Source: a virus. From it: DNA of 64,000 bases. The translations under genes and the position numbers were made by a program. The notes beneath the pieces are model-generated. The model worked only from the letters and a program-made list of their open reading frames with translations. It did no database searches and had not been told where the DNA came from. Where the stretch lies: the IMG/VR virus record IMGVR_UViG_3300043436_004687, positions 275,636 to 339,635 of that record. One strand, 5' to 3'. Each line of letters starts with the position of its first letter. Position 1 is the stretch's first letter. Below, in pieces: positions 36,927 to 44,739 of the stretch.

Positions 36927-37655
36927 TATTTCTTGAATAATTTTATTTAATTTTTCAACTTCATTTGGAATTGGTTGATTATCATTCATATAAAGTTTAC
37001 GATTTATTTCAATCATAACACTATTAACATTTTTATTTATGTTAAAATGCTCTAATGGGACAATAGTTCCTTCATAAGGGTCATTTATCTTTACTGAATA
37101 ACCTTTCAAAGTAAAAATGCACACCAACCTATCTAATAACCAATTTGGGGTATGGAATTTATCAAAACCTATACAAATATCAGGTCTGCTATTATCTTGC
37201 TTTAAATCACTTAAAAATGGTTTATCAGAAAAACTATGGCAATCAATAATAGTACAAAATCCCTCTTCTTTAAGTTTATGATTTACCATATCATTAAATA
37301 ATTTATGATGTGGTTTATAATAATTTTGATAAATATGATTTTTAAATTCCTTATCTGTACTTCTTAAAGTTAAACCACTATCAGTTTTGGTATAGAAAAA
37401 CCCTCGCCCAAATTGGAACATTGGTTCAATATCATCAGAAAGTCTTTCAACATCACAAAATATTCTACTAAATGGTGTTATTATCTTTGAAGTGTTTGGA
37501 ACATTGAAAATTTTATCCGTATCATGGTCAGTAAGCAATTGTAATTCCTTATGAACAAGCGACCAATCATAACCATCAGTTAATGGTATATGTGTTGATG
37601 AATGTGGAATATGGAATATAAGACTATTTAAAATATTTTCTTGGAACATAATCAT
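36915..37655 (-). CDS. N-formylglutamate amidohydrolase-like protein
   Basis: 246 residues. Family blocks in order: IFHIPHSSTHIP (13-24), TDHDTDKIF, FSRIFCDVERL, FGRGFFYT, TLRS, IIDCHSFSD, RPDICIGFD, GYSVKINDPYEGTIVP and VMIEINRKLYM. These include the His/Asp/Glu metal and substrate ligands of N-formylglutamate deformylases. Enzymes of this family remove formate from formylglutamate in histidine degradation; a phage copy may instead act on a formylated or glutamyl small molecule, which is open. Two in-frame ATGs lie at the start. Confidence 0.85.
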   Translation of the reverse strand: MIMFQENILNSLIFHIPHSSTHIPLTDGYDWSLVHKELQLLTDHDTDKIFNVPNTSKIITPFSRIFCDVERLSDDIEPMFQFGRGFFYTKTDSGLTLRSTDKEFKNHIYQNYYKPHHKLFNDMVNHKLKEEGFCTIIDCHSFSDKPFLSDLKQDNSRPDICIGFDKFHTPNWLLDRLVCIFTLKGYSVKINDPYEGTIVPLEHFNINKNVNSVMIEINRKLYMNDNQPIPNEVEKLNKIIQEIFVL

Positions 37656-37921
37656 ACTAAATCTAAATTATAATATTGTAAATTTTTAATTATATAACCA
37701 TTGTCAAATTGCACTTCATATACATAATTTGACCTTGAGTTATGAATCTGTTTTATAGTTTTACCCTTTATTTGTGTAATGATAATGCCAACAGATTTTC
37801 TCTTGGAATTGAGACCCTTAAATGATTGTGTATAATCATTTTTTAATGTGTAAGGTAAATAACGACTTATATCTACATTCACCTTTGTTTTTTTACCTAA
37901 AATGTTTTCCCATTCAGTCAT
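37652..37921 (-). CDS. hypothetical protein, 89 aa
   Basis: Not recognised. Lysine-rich with SRYLPYTLKNDYTQSFKGLNSKRKSVGIIITQIKGK; overlaps the amidohydrolase start by 4 bp. Soluble. Confidence 0.76.
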   Translation of the reverse strand: MTEWENILGKKTKVNVDISRYLPYTLKNDYTQSFKGLNSKRKSVGIIITQIKGKTIKQIHNSRSNYVYEVQFDNGYIIKNLQYYNLDLV

Positions 37922-37923
37922 AA

Positions 37924-38019
37924 TTAACTAAAATAAATTATTATGTTAACTAAAATAAAGAAAATTAAAGCTAACCAATAACCATAAGGACTACCTAAAA
38001 AAATACCATTATTTTTCAT
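37924..38019 (-). CDS. tiny membrane protein, 31 aa
   Basis: ATG 38019: short polar start, then one span GYWLALIFFILVNIIIYF. Two bases after its 45-residue neighbour. Not recognised. Confidence 0.65.
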   Translation of the reverse strand: MKNNGIFLGSPYGYWLALIFFILVNIIIYFS

Positions 38020-38021
38020 AA

Positions 38022-38159
38022 TTATTGTATATATTTGTAACCAGTTTTTTGAAAAAGTTCTTCAATGAGGTTATTGATAATATTTGGGTCAGAACTACCA
38101 TGTTCAATAGCTTCCACAATATAATAAAACTCCGATTCTAATACTTCAATAAAAGTCAT
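38022..38159 (-). CDS. small acidic protein, 45 aa
   Basis: ATG 38159, MTFIEVLESEFYYIVEAIEH, then LIEELFQKTGYKYIQ. Helical, acidic, not recognised. Starts 4 bp past the upstream stop (38164). Confidence 0.65.
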   Translation of the reverse strand: MTFIEVLESEFYYIVEAIEHGSSDPNIINNLIEELFQKTGYKYIQ

Positions 38160-38163
38160 CTTA

Positions 38164-38499
38164 TTAATTTATTTGAAAAGAAAATTCTGAAAGTGTTACA
38201 GAAATTCCTTTGGTTAAAGCTAAATTGTTTGGATTTAACGCTATTATTGGCTCATCAATATCACCATTTTCAATCCAATCTTGAATCACTTCATTTAAGG
38301 TCATACCATCATCCATAAATTCTTTTGTGATATTGATATTTCTATTTTCAGAATCAACAAAAGAAATTATTTCCCAGTTATTCAAAACTCTTTTAGGTAG
38401 TCTATTTTCTAGCAAATCATTAATATCAATTGCTTTAAATAATTCGCCCACAATTAATCCCGAATGACAAACAGAAAAAGGTTTTAATTTATTTTTCAT
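38164..38499 (-). CDS. hypothetical protein, 111 aa
   Basis: Not recognised. SVCHSGLIVGELFKAIDINDLLENR looks like a strand-helix pair; ends ISVTLSEFSFQIN. Overlaps the upstream gene by 11 bp. Confidence 0.76.
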   Translation of the reverse strand: MKNKLKPFSVCHSGLIVGELFKAIDINDLLENRLPKRVLNNWEIISFVDSENRNINITKEFMDDGMTLNEVIQDWIENGDIDEPIIALNPNNLALTKGISVTLSEFSFQIN

Positions 38500-38884
38500 T
38501 TTCTTTAAAATTAGATACTAAATTTTCCACTATTTTTCTATCGACTACTAAATAATCTTTCTCAAATTGTTTTACTTCTTTCCAAGTTTTCAACCAACTA
38601 AATTTTGCTGAAAGAGATTGTAATTTGTTTTGTTGAGAATATGAATTAATCATTCTTTCAACTTCTTCCCTAGTCTCAACTTTATGTCTATTTCTAATTG
38701 GGAAATAATAAGAAAATATACCAGTAGCACCATAAGAAGTCTTTCTCCAAAGAGTTAAATGATACCCCAATAATGTTTTATTTATAAAGGTTTCGTTTTT
38801 TCTAAAGGTAAAATAATACTTCGCATCTTTAAAAATAAGAATATAAACTATTGCTAAGGTATTTAAAATAATTAAGTAATTCAT
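38489..38884 (-). CDS. membrane-anchored protein, 131 aa
   Basis: ATG 38884 (MNYLIILNTLAIVYILIFKDA) is the correct start since a longer frame begins in the promoter. The first 18 residues form one span; the rest has a basic, aromatic region with KTSYGATGIFSYYFPIRNRHKVE. Not recognised. Confidence 0.77.
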   Translation of the reverse strand: MNYLIILNTLAIVYILIFKDAKYYFTFRKNETFINKTLLGYHLTLWRKTSYGATGIFSYYFPIRNRHKVETREEVERMINSYSQQNKLQSLSAKFSWLKTWKEVKQFEKDYLVVDRKIVENLVSNFKENEK

Positions 38885-38917
38885 AGTATTTGTTTTAGTA
38901 ATTAATAATTTCTTTGA

Positions 38918-38949
38918 CAAAGATATAAATTAATATCTTATAAACCAAA
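38918..38949 (-). promoter_or_regulatory. Bacteroidota-type promoter
   Basis: -7 TATCTTTG (38918-38925), -33 TTTG (38946-38949). Leader TCAAAGAAATTATTAATTAC. Confidence 0.8.
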
Positions 38950-38955
38950 TTTATT

Positions 38956-39222
38956 TTAAACTATTTTTATCTTTCTACCAGTTAATTTTTCATCAAACCA
39001 AAGCTTGTCAACTGAAAATGGTGTTTTAAATCGATTACCAATTAATAAAACATCATTGTTTTCATCAAAACCAACAACAAAGTATTTATTTGTTACGCTA
39101 CAATAAAAATTTGGTTCTGTGGTTATATAATCACTTTCTTTAATATTATAATCAATTGAAACACTAATATTTTTACCAAAATAATTACTTTCAATGTCAA
39201 TTTTATAATTACCTCTAACCAA
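38956..39222 (-). CDS. hypothetical protein, 88 aa
   Basis: Not recognised. Beta-rich with NISVSIDYNIKESDYI and VVGFDENNDVLLIGNRFK. Overlaps the upstream membrane-protein gene by 8 bp. Confidence 0.76.
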   Translation of the reverse strand: MVRGNYKIDIESNYFGKNISVSIDYNIKESDYITTEPNFYCSVTNKYFVVGFDENNDVLLIGNRFKTPFSVDKLWFDEKLTGRKIKIV

Positions 39223-39577
39223 TGTTTTTAAATTTTACTAATAAAAAAAGAATTGTTACAGCCACAAAAAGAAATATAATAATATTCCTCGCATCTTCTT
39301 TACTTTTTTTATCTTGTATTTGATATAACATATTATCCATTTCAACTTCTTTTTTAGTTTTAATATATTTTTGATTTTTTTCTTCTAAAGTTAATGGTTT
39401 AATTATAATTTCTTCTAATCTTTTAGAAGCAATAACAAATAATAAACCTAAAATAGGACTAAACAAGAACGATAACAAAAAAGAAGTTGAAAAACCAATC
39501 TCTCGCTTCCCACCTTCTTTAGCAACTAAAAAAGATAAAAATAAATTAAACACTAACACTAATAAAATAATTCCCAT
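39215..39577 (-). CDS. three-span membrane protein, 120 aa
   Basis: Hydrophobic segments near the N-terminus (GIILLVLVFNLFLSFLV), at FLLSFLFSPILGLLFVIA, and at the C-terminus (IIIFLFVAVTILFLLVKF), with a charged KRLEEIIIKPLTLEEKNQKY loop. Not recognised. Confidence 0.8.
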   Translation of the reverse strand: MGIILLVLVFNLFLSFLVAKEGGKREIGFSTSFLLSFLFSPILGLLFVIASKRLEEIIIKPLTLEEKNQKYIKTKKEVEMDNMLYQIQDKKSKEDARNIIIFLFVAVTILFLLVKFKNIG

Positions 39578-39606
39578 AATTTTTGTTTTTTAAATTAATA
39601 ACACTG

Positions 39607-39638
39607 CAAAGATAAAACAAAAAAATAACATAAACAAA
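39607..39638 (-). promoter_or_regulatory. Bacteroidota-type promoter
   Basis: -7 TATCTTTG (39607-39614), -33 TTTG (39635-39638), leader CAGTGTTATTAATTT. Divergent from the TnpB gene. Confidence 0.82.
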
Positions 39639-39666
39639 TTATTTTATTTAACTTTTAAAATATTAC

Positions 39667-39679
39667 CTTATATTTATAA
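39667..39679 (+). repeat. 13 bp repeat flanking tnpB, left copy
   Basis: CTTATATTTATAA, found again at 40926-40938 just after the tnpB stop. It could mark the borders of the inserted unit. Confidence 0.6.
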
Positions 39680-39700
39680 GTATATATACATAAATAATTA

Positions 39701-40921
39701 ATGATATTAGCTGAATCACATATAATAAATAAATCAAATAAACTATATTCTAGTTGTGATTCGCTATGTTTTAAATCAAAAAACCTATATAATTATGGAA
39801 TGTATTTAGTTAATAGTGAATACAAATCAAGTGGTAAATATCTATCATATAATGAGTTGGATAAACTATTAAGAGATTCTAAACAATTTGATTATTTGCA
39901 ATTAAAACAGAAGGTAGCTCAACAAACCTTAATGTTATTAGATAAAAATTATAAATCCTATTTTAAAGCATTAAAAAGTTATAATACTAACCCATCTAAA
40001 TTCACTGGTAAACCACAATTACCTAAGTATTTAAATAAATTAAAAGGTAGGTTTGTAACTACATTTACAAACCAAACAATATCTTTAAAAGAATTAAAAA
40101 AAGGGTATATTTTATTAAGTGGAACTGATATTAAAATAAAAAGCGATAAACAACCTAAACAAGTTAGAGTATTACAATTAAATACTGGTAGTTATAAAAT
40201 TGAAATATTGTATGAAAAACTAGAATATCCATTAACTATAAATGATAACTATTGTGGTATTGATTTGGGTTTAGATAATTTAGCTACATGTGTAACTAAT
40301 ACCAAGTTAGACCCATTTATAATAAATGGTAAACCACTTAAATCAATAAACCAATATTATAATAAACAATTAGCAAAATATAAGTCTGAATTACCTAAAT
40401 ATAAATTAAATAGTGTAATAAAACAAAAAAATATAAGTAAAAAAATAAGTAAATTAACACATAAACGGAATTGTAAAATAATGGATTATCTTCATAAAGG
40501 TAGTCGATTAATTACAAATAAATTGAAACAAAACGATATTAGTAAAGTTGTAATTGGTCAAAATAAAGACTGGAAACAAAATATTAATATTGGCAATAAA
40601 AATAATCAAAATTTTGTTTCAATCCCACATAGCAAATTCATTGAATTAATAACCTATAAATGTAAATTAGAGGGTATTGATGTAATAGTTAGAGAAGAAA
40701 GTTATACTAGTAAGTGTAGTTTTTTAGATGGTGAAATTGTGAAAAAACATGATAAATATAAGGGTAGTAGAGTGAAGAGAGGTTTATTTAAAACTAGTAC
40801 TGGTTTTAAATGGAATGCTGATTGCAATGGTGCTTGTAATATATTAATAAAGGAAGTTCCAAATGCGTATGCTAATGGAATAGAGGGTGTTGTAGTTCAC
40901 CCATTAAAATATAATTGTTAA
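39701..40921 (+). CDS. tnpB: TnpB (IS605 OrfB-like) RuvC nuclease
   Basis: 406 residues. RuvC acidic residues: D in YCGIDLGLDNLAT (189-197), E in IVREESYTSKCSF, and D in WNADCNGACN. The zinc-ribbon half-site between E and D has only SKCS and DCNGAC, not the full CxxC...CxxC, as in some phage TnpB. N-terminal helical region (1-70) and central OB-like region (70-185) fit a compact TnpB. Rightward, without any TnpA transposase nearby, so it is a solitary, possibly domesticated copy. Such proteins are RNA-guided nucleases with an omegaRNA from the 3' end. Confidence 0.9.
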   Translation: MILAESHIINKSNKLYSSCDSLCFKSKNLYNYGMYLVNSEYKSSGKYLSYNELDKLLRDSKQFDYLQLKQKVAQQTLMLLDKNYKSYFKALKSYNTNPSKFTGKPQLPKYLNKLKGRFVTTFTNQTISLKELKKGYILLSGTDIKIKSDKQPKQVRVLQLNTGSYKIEILYEKLEYPLTINDNYCGIDLGLDNLATCVTNTKLDPFIINGKPLKSINQYYNKQLAKYKSELPKYKLNSVIKQKNISKKISKLTHKRNCKIMDYLHKGSRLITNKLKQNDISKVVIGQNKDWKQNINIGNKNNQNFVSIPHSKFIELITYKCKLEGIDVIVREESYTSKCSFLDGEIVKKHDKYKGSRVKRGLFKTSTGFKWNADCNGACNILIKEVPNAYANGIEGVVVHPLKYNC

Positions 40922-40965
40922 TTCACTTATATTTATAAAACTAAATGTTTATAAATTTAGTAACT
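40883..40965 (+). ncRNA. possible omegaRNA at the tnpB 3' end
   Basis: Within the last codons GGGTG (40885-40889) and CACCC (40898-40902) form a stem, and past the stop ACTAAAT-8 nt-ATTTAGT (40940-40961) forms a second. TnpB omegaRNAs overlap the gene's 3' end and finish with a guide beyond the element border. Extent is a guess; no guide boundary can be fixed. Confidence 0.45.
40926..40938 (+). repeat. 13 bp repeat flanking tnpB, right copy
   Basis: CTTATATTTATAA, exact match to 39667-39679. Confidence 0.6.
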
Positions 40966-41142
40966 ATGTGGTGGAATGATGTTGTTTTGCATATCATCAA
41001 CATATCTTTTTTTAGTGATAGGAGTTTTTACCCTATCAATGAATTGACCATAAACAATATTACGATTAAGTCCAGTAAAATCATCACTAATGACCTTAAC
41101 CCTATTGTTATATCTATCTATGTAAATTTTACCTAACTCCAT
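40957..41142 (-). CDS. hypothetical protein, 61 aa
   Basis: Not recognised. MELGKIYIDRYNNRVKVISDDFTGLNRNIVYGQF has a KOW/SH3-like start. It converges with tnpB; the putative omegaRNA hairpin overlaps its stop codon. Confidence 0.74.
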   Translation of the reverse strand: MELGKIYIDRYNNRVKVISDDFTGLNRNIVYGQFIDRVKTPITKKRYVDDMQNNIIPPHSY

Positions 41143-41154
41143 AATTAATAGTTT

Positions 41155-41301
41155 TTATTGTTCTAACATATTTGCTAGGAACAAGATTTTATTTGGATAA
41201 TCTTTATATTTTCTCATCAACTCGCAAAATTCATTTATTGTTACATAAATATTTTGTTCTTTAATGTCAGTATTATTTGGAATATAAATTTTTTCTTCCA
41301 T
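41155..41301 (-). CDS. small protein, 48 aa
   Basis: ATG 41301; MEEKIYIPNNTDIKEQNIYVTINEFCELMRK then a helix NKILFLANMLEQ. First gene after the promoter at 41330-41361. Not recognised. Confidence 0.68.
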   Translation of the reverse strand: MEEKIYIPNNTDIKEQNIYVTINEFCELMRKYKDYPNKILFLANMLEQ

Positions 41302-41329
41302 GATTTCTATGTGTTTTAATTTGTTGATA

Positions 41330-41361
41330 CAAAGATATAAATTAATATTTTAATATCCTAA
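41330..41361 (-). promoter_or_regulatory. Bacteroidota-type promoter, TTAG variant
   Basis: -7 TATCTTTG (41330-41337), -33 TTAG (41358-41361); leader TATCAACAAATTAAAAC, a different leader type from the ATTAATCAA class. Confidence 0.76.
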
Positions 41362-41742
41362 TTAAATTTCATAAATTTTACTACCAAATTCAATTTTATT
41401 CTTATCTTCAGTTTCTTGAATGAATGGTATTACAAATGTTTCAATATAATAATCCAAAGTCCAATCATTAGAAACTGCTTTTTTAAGTAATTTAATCTCA
41501 TCATTAATTTGAAACCATTTAAGATGTTTAGTTCTTTTATCTCTAAACAAATCACTTTTAAATAACTCAACTTTATCTTCAAATTTGGCTAATCTAATTG
41601 AAACTACATCACGATTACTTCTAATATATTTGATTGCTTCAAGTATTTCACTTTCACTATTTTTATTTGGATAAACAATAAAATAGCCACCTTGATTACC
41701 TAGTGAATAATCATATCTAATTCCGTTTGGTGTAGTTTCCAT
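41362..41742 (-). CDS. hypothetical protein, 126 aa
   Basis: Not recognised. GIRYDYSLGNQGGYFIVYPNKNSESEILEAIKYIRSNRDVVSIRLAKFE looks like an alpha/beta unit. The -33 box of the next promoter abuts its stop. Confidence 0.78.
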   Translation of the reverse strand: METTPNGIRYDYSLGNQGGYFIVYPNKNSESEILEAIKYIRSNRDVVSIRLAKFEDKVELFKSDLFRDKRTKHLKWFQINDEIKLLKKAVSNDWTLDYYIETFVIPFIQETEDKNKIEFGSKIYEI

Positions 41743-41743
41743 T

Positions 41744-41914
41744 TTAAATTAATTTTTTTAATTCAATCATTGAGATATTAAACATAGTAGAAATATCTTC
41801 AAGAGTGTAAAGATTTAAACTTTTATATTCAACAGAAAATTCTCCCTTAACAAAGATTTCATAATAATCAAATGATTTTTTCCTATTCTTAAATTTAATT
41901 TTTATAAGTTTCAT
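41744..41914 (-). CDS. hypothetical protein, 56 aa
   Basis: ATG 41914 (MKLIKIKFKNRKKSFDYYEIF) is preferred; a longer frame from 41947 overlaps the upstream gene. Basic N-terminus, then a strand-helix end. Not recognised. Confidence 0.7.
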   Translation of the reverse strand: MKLIKIKFKNRKKSFDYYEIFVKGEFSVEYKSLNLYTLEDISTMFNISMIELKKLI

Positions 41915-41925
41915 AATATAAATTT

Positions 41926-42252
41926 TTAAATTAAACCTTTGTTCCATTTACCTCTAAACAATCTACCATTTTCTTTATCACCATCATTATAAGCATAAAA
42001 TAAATCACCATAAAAAGACTTTGATAGTAATTCAAGATTATCATATATTGATAAATCAACTTCATTTTTTGGTTGATACCATTCGATATTGTTTTTTAAC
42101 CAATATTCAACGATAATTTTATCTTCACTATTTTCTTTTTTTTGAAGACAATTTTCGCATAAAACTCTATTATGTATTTTATAGTAAGGTAAAAAAACTA
42201 TATTTTTACAATTAGAATTAATACAATCAGTTGGTGTCATTTTATCGTTCAT
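41926..42252 (-). CDS. zinc-binding-like protein, 108 aa
   Basis: ATG 42252 is chosen because a longer frame begins in the promoter. CINSNCKNIVFLPYYKIHNRVLCENCLQK holds CxxxC and CxxC pairs fit for a zinc ribbon. The rest is charged, with a C-terminal LFRGKWNKG. Not recognised otherwise. Confidence 0.78.
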   Translation of the reverse strand: MNDKMTPTDCINSNCKNIVFLPYYKIHNRVLCENCLQKKENSEDKIIVEYWLKNNIEWYQPKNEVDLSIYDNLELLSKSFYGDLFYAYNDGDKENGRLFRGKWNKGLI

Positions 42253-42276
42253 AATGTTTGTTTTAATTTTCTTTAG

Positions 42277-42308
42277 CAAAGATATAAAATAATATTTTAA
42301 TATCCAAA
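42277..42308 (-). promoter_or_regulatory. Bacteroidota-type promoter
   Basis: -7 TATCTTTG (42277-42284), -33 TTTG (42305-42308). Leader CTAAAGAAAATTAAAACAAAC. Confidence 0.82.
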
Positions 42309-42312
42309 TAAA

Positions 42313-42338
42313 AAAGTCATTATTTTCATAATGACTTT
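42313..42338 (-). terminator. hairpin terminator
   Basis: AAAGTCATTA, TGAAAA loop read leftward, TAATGACTTT, then T's. 10 bp stem. Ends the 43775-42352 unit. Confidence 0.82.
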
Positions 42339-42351
42339 AAATTTTAACTAT

Positions 42352-42942
42352 TTAATTGCAATTCCCATGCTTCCTATAAATCACATCTGCTTCACCATAT
42401 TTGGATCTAAAACTTCCATCTTCATCATATTTTGGGTCAAATTTATCCCTCTTGTATTCCTCAAAACCCATAGATTGATATATTTGAGTTAAAAATCCAT
42501 CAAAATGGTCAAGATAACAACCACCATTATCAATACTTGATTTAACTAATTCTCTACCAATATTTTTAACTGGTTCATTATTAAATACTGCAACAATTTC
42601 AGAATAACTTCCATTGAATAATTTCAAAGCAAATCCAATATTGTAACCATTTAATTTAAACAATTTCATCTTATTAAAATCCTCTACCGAATAATCAGTT
42701 AGCATTGATTTGTGATTACTTAAATTAATTGCATCGTAAAATCTTTGAGGGTTTTGTTTTTCATAATCATTATTCCTAATTTTAGAAATTACATCATTTC
42801 TTAAATTTTCATCCTCATTATCATTTACTTCTTTTAAAGAATAGTTAAATAATTTAACTACATCTTTATGTTTTCTTACTCTATTTTTAAACAATTTTTT
42901 TTCATATATTTTGTTTAAATTTTCTTTTATTAATTTATTCAT
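42352..42942 (-). CDS. GNAT-like acyltransferase-fold protein (tentative), 196 aa
   Basis: ATG 42942 overlaps the kinase stop by TAATG, so translation is coupled. Residues 90-160 (LNGYNIGFALKLFNGSYSEIVAVFNNEPVKNIGRELVKSSI, DNGGCYLDHFDGFLTQIYQSMGFEEY) have the GNAT-like strand, P-loop-like and C-terminal pattern (MGF). Acetyl-CoA binding is unproven. The zeta-like kinase is its partner by gene coupling only. Confidence 0.6.
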   Translation of the reverse strand: MNKLIKENLNKIYEKKLFKNRVRKHKDVVKLFNYSLKEVNDNEDENLRNDVISKIRNNDYEKQNPQRFYDAINLSNHKSMLTDYSVEDFNKMKLFKLNGYNIGFALKLFNGSYSEIVAVFNNEPVKNIGRELVKSSIDNGGCYLDHFDGFLTQIYQSMGFEEYKRDKFDPKYDEDGSFRSKYGEADVIYRKHGNCN

Positions 42943-43775
42943 TATTTCTCCCATTGTGATTTTTTATGAACATAAGAATTAACCCTATCAATTATTTCAT
43001 TCTCAATTTGATTATAAGGTTTCATAGGTTGACCACTAGATTTTAACTTAATAACATTAGCTTGAGAAATATATTGACCACCTAAATCAGACTTTTGGAT
43101 ATTGGTATCTGTAACTGGATTATTAAATGCAAACCAAATATCACCATCCATAAAATTAGATAAATCGGGTAATTGAATTAATTCATTTATAGTCCTTGAA
43201 ACTCCTTTATGAATATCTTTAAATACAATTGTAGGTACAACCCTATCTCTTTTTTTATTATTTTTTAAAGCAGTTTGATATTCGGTAACAACCCAAACTA
43301 AATGAACATTTTTCATTTCATAACCCATTTCTCTAATCATAGTTGTTAGATTATTAAATGTAGTCAAAGAAGAAAGTGTTGTATCAAATATAATATTTGG
43401 TTTAAGACTTATATTTTTTATTGTGTTACTTAAAATATCAATTCTTTTAGCATTAACACCCTTTGCTGACAAGATTTGATGTAATTTGTTTACATCATTG
43501 GGATTTTTAAAATCAAATTCATTAACATTTAAACCATAATCGTTTTGTAATGCGGTTTTTAATTTTAATGATTTAAGATATAACTCTTTTAGTTGGTCTG
43601 TATCAATAACTTTACCCTCCAAACCTAAAAGATTATCTTTAACAAAACCTTTCCCACTAGCTGAACCACCCGCAAAAATAACAACATTTCCATTATTAGG
43701 GTATGCTTTACCACCTAATGTGATAAGAACTTCATTTACCTTTTCTCTTATTTTTTCTTTTATAATTTCCTTCAC
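42942..43775 (-). CDS. zeta-like P-loop kinase
   Basis: 277 residues. Walker A GGSASGKGF at 33-41, then NLLGLEGKVIDTDQLKEL; a middle IIFDTTLSS (Walker B-like), and a charged region RDRVVPTIVFKDIHKGVSRT. This matches zeta-toxin-like kinases that phosphorylate UDP-N-acetylglucosamine; phage members may have other substrates. The usual small antitoxin gene is not evident next to it, so a toxin role is doubtful. Confidence 0.8.
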   Translation of the reverse strand: MKEIIKEKIREKVNEVLITLGGKAYPNNGNVVIFAGGSASGKGFVKDNLLGLEGKVIDTDQLKELYLKSLKLKTALQNDYGLNVNEFDFKNPNDVNKLHQILSAKGVNAKRIDILSNTIKNISLKPNIIFDTTLSSLTTFNNLTTMIREMGYEMKNVHLVWVVTEYQTALKNNKKRDRVVPTIVFKDIHKGVSRTINELIQLPDLSNFMDGDIWFAFNNPVTDTNIQKSDLGGQYISQANVIKLKSSGQPMKPYNQIENEIIDRVNSYVHKKSQWEK

Positions 43776-43785
43776 TTGATATGCT

Positions 43786-43947
43786 TTAATAATAAATAGT
43801 TACGTTGTTGAAATTGTAATATAAGTCATTGGAAACTTTATTCCAATAAGAAACACCCTTGTTACCAAATTTAGTAATAACATTCCCATTTGGCTTTAAT
43901 TTTCCACCCATATCTAACAATTCTTTTAATGAATGAGTTCCAATCAT
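43786..43947 (-). CDS. small protein, 53 aa
   Basis: ATG 43947, MIGTHSLKELLDMGGKLKPN, GNVITKFGNKGVSYWNKVSNDLYYNF. Starts 2 bp after the upstream ABA-sandwich gene's stop. Not recognised. Confidence 0.68.
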   Translation of the reverse strand: MIGTHSLKELLDMGGKLKPNGNVITKFGNKGVSYWNKVSNDLYYNFNNVTIYY

Positions 43948-43948
43948 A

Positions 43949-44281
43949 TTAATTTTCTTGTTGATTATACCATTTTATAAAATCTAAACAACCACTATAA
44001 ACATATTCTTTACCTTCTAAAATGCTCATATCAAAGATAGTTTTATTATTTCTTTGCCAATGTAGTAATTTAGATTTAAAATCTCCTTTTGCTTTTTGGT
44101 CTATTTCTCTTACTTTTTTCACCACTTCCATCAGCCAATTCCAGTCTTTGTGAAATCTTAATTCACTATCATTAAACCAAATTTGACCATTATATTCAAG
44201 ATTTTTAAAAGCATATAAAAGTTTACTAGCTTTACCAGTTCTTCCTAAGAATTCAGCAAATAATTTATTATTTTCAATCAT
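43949..44281 (-). CDS. phage ABA-sandwich-like protein, 110 aa
   Basis: NKLFAEFLGRTGKASKLLY at the N-terminus, then LRFHKDWNWLMEVVKKVREIDQ and the C-terminal CLDFIKWYNQQ. Same family as 21232 and 45461; a shorter copy without the N-terminal extension. Confidence 0.82.
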   Translation of the reverse strand: MIENNKLFAEFLGRTGKASKLLYAFKNLEYNGQIWFNDSELRFHKDWNWLMEVVKKVREIDQKAKGDFKSKLLHWQRNNKTIFDMSILEGKEYVYSGCLDFIKWYNQQEN

Positions 44282-44302
44282 AATTATATTTTTTTATTTG
44301 CA

Positions 44303-44334
44303 CAAAAGTACAAATTAATTATTTATTTTCCAAG
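44303..44334 (-). promoter_or_regulatory. weak Bacteroidota-type promoter
   Basis: -7 TACTTTTG (44303-44310) but the -33 position reads CTTG (44331-44334). May serve the 44281-42352 unit. Confidence 0.5.
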
Positions 44335-44679
44335 TTTTTCAACATAAATTCTACCCAAATCACTTAAATTACTAGAATAAGCAATTTTATTAAAATGTTT
44401 TTTCATTTCATTATGAACCCTTTTTGCAAAACCTAATCTGCGATATTCATTTAATGTAATGACATTCATAGCGATTGCAATATTGTTAGAATCTACCATC
44501 ATGTGCAAACCCGAAACCGCAATATCATTTTCATAAAAAATAAATCTATAAGACCCAAATTTATCTTTAAAGCATTTTATATTAGAATCGAATGTTTTTA
44601 TTTGTCTTTCATTTTCAGTATAAGGATATTCATTTTTATCAAACAAAATAGATTCAAAACCAACTGATTTAAATTCCAT
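44323..44679 (-). CDS. GNAT family N-acetyltransferase-like protein
   Basis: 118 residues, about the size of a minimal GNAT. The AMNVITLNEYRRLGFAKRVHNEMKKHF block holds the acetyl-CoA pyrophosphate loop (R/Q-x-x-G-x-G/A: RRLGFAK). FIFYENDIAVSGLHMMVDSNNIA fits the preceding strands. Substrate unknown; phage GNATs may modify host or phage proteins. Confidence 0.82.
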   Translation of the reverse strand: MEFKSVGFESILFDKNEYPYTENERQIKTFDSNIKCFKDKFGSYRFIFYENDIAVSGLHMMVDSNNIAIAMNVITLNEYRRLGFAKRVHNEMKKHFNKIAYSSNLSDLGRIYVEKLGK

Positions 44680-44706
44680 ATAATTTATCTTTTTAATATT
44701 ACATTA

Positions 44707-44738
44707 CAAAGATATTAAATAATATTTTAATATCCTAA
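44707..44738 (-). promoter_or_regulatory. Bacteroidota-type promoter, TTAG variant
   Basis: -7 TATCTTTG (44707-44714), -33 TTAG (44735-44738). The -33 box precedes the stop of the upstream gene by 2 bp. Confidence 0.76.
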
Positions 44739-44739
44739 T

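Noticed and set aside
39701-40921. Complete IS605-type element.
   Set aside because: No TnpA frame and no clear hairpin ends were found near TnpB, only the 13 bp repeat and two 3' stems.
42942-43775. Zeta toxin in a toxin-antitoxin pair.
   Set aside because: No epsilon-like antitoxin gene is near; the overlapping neighbour looks GNAT-like.
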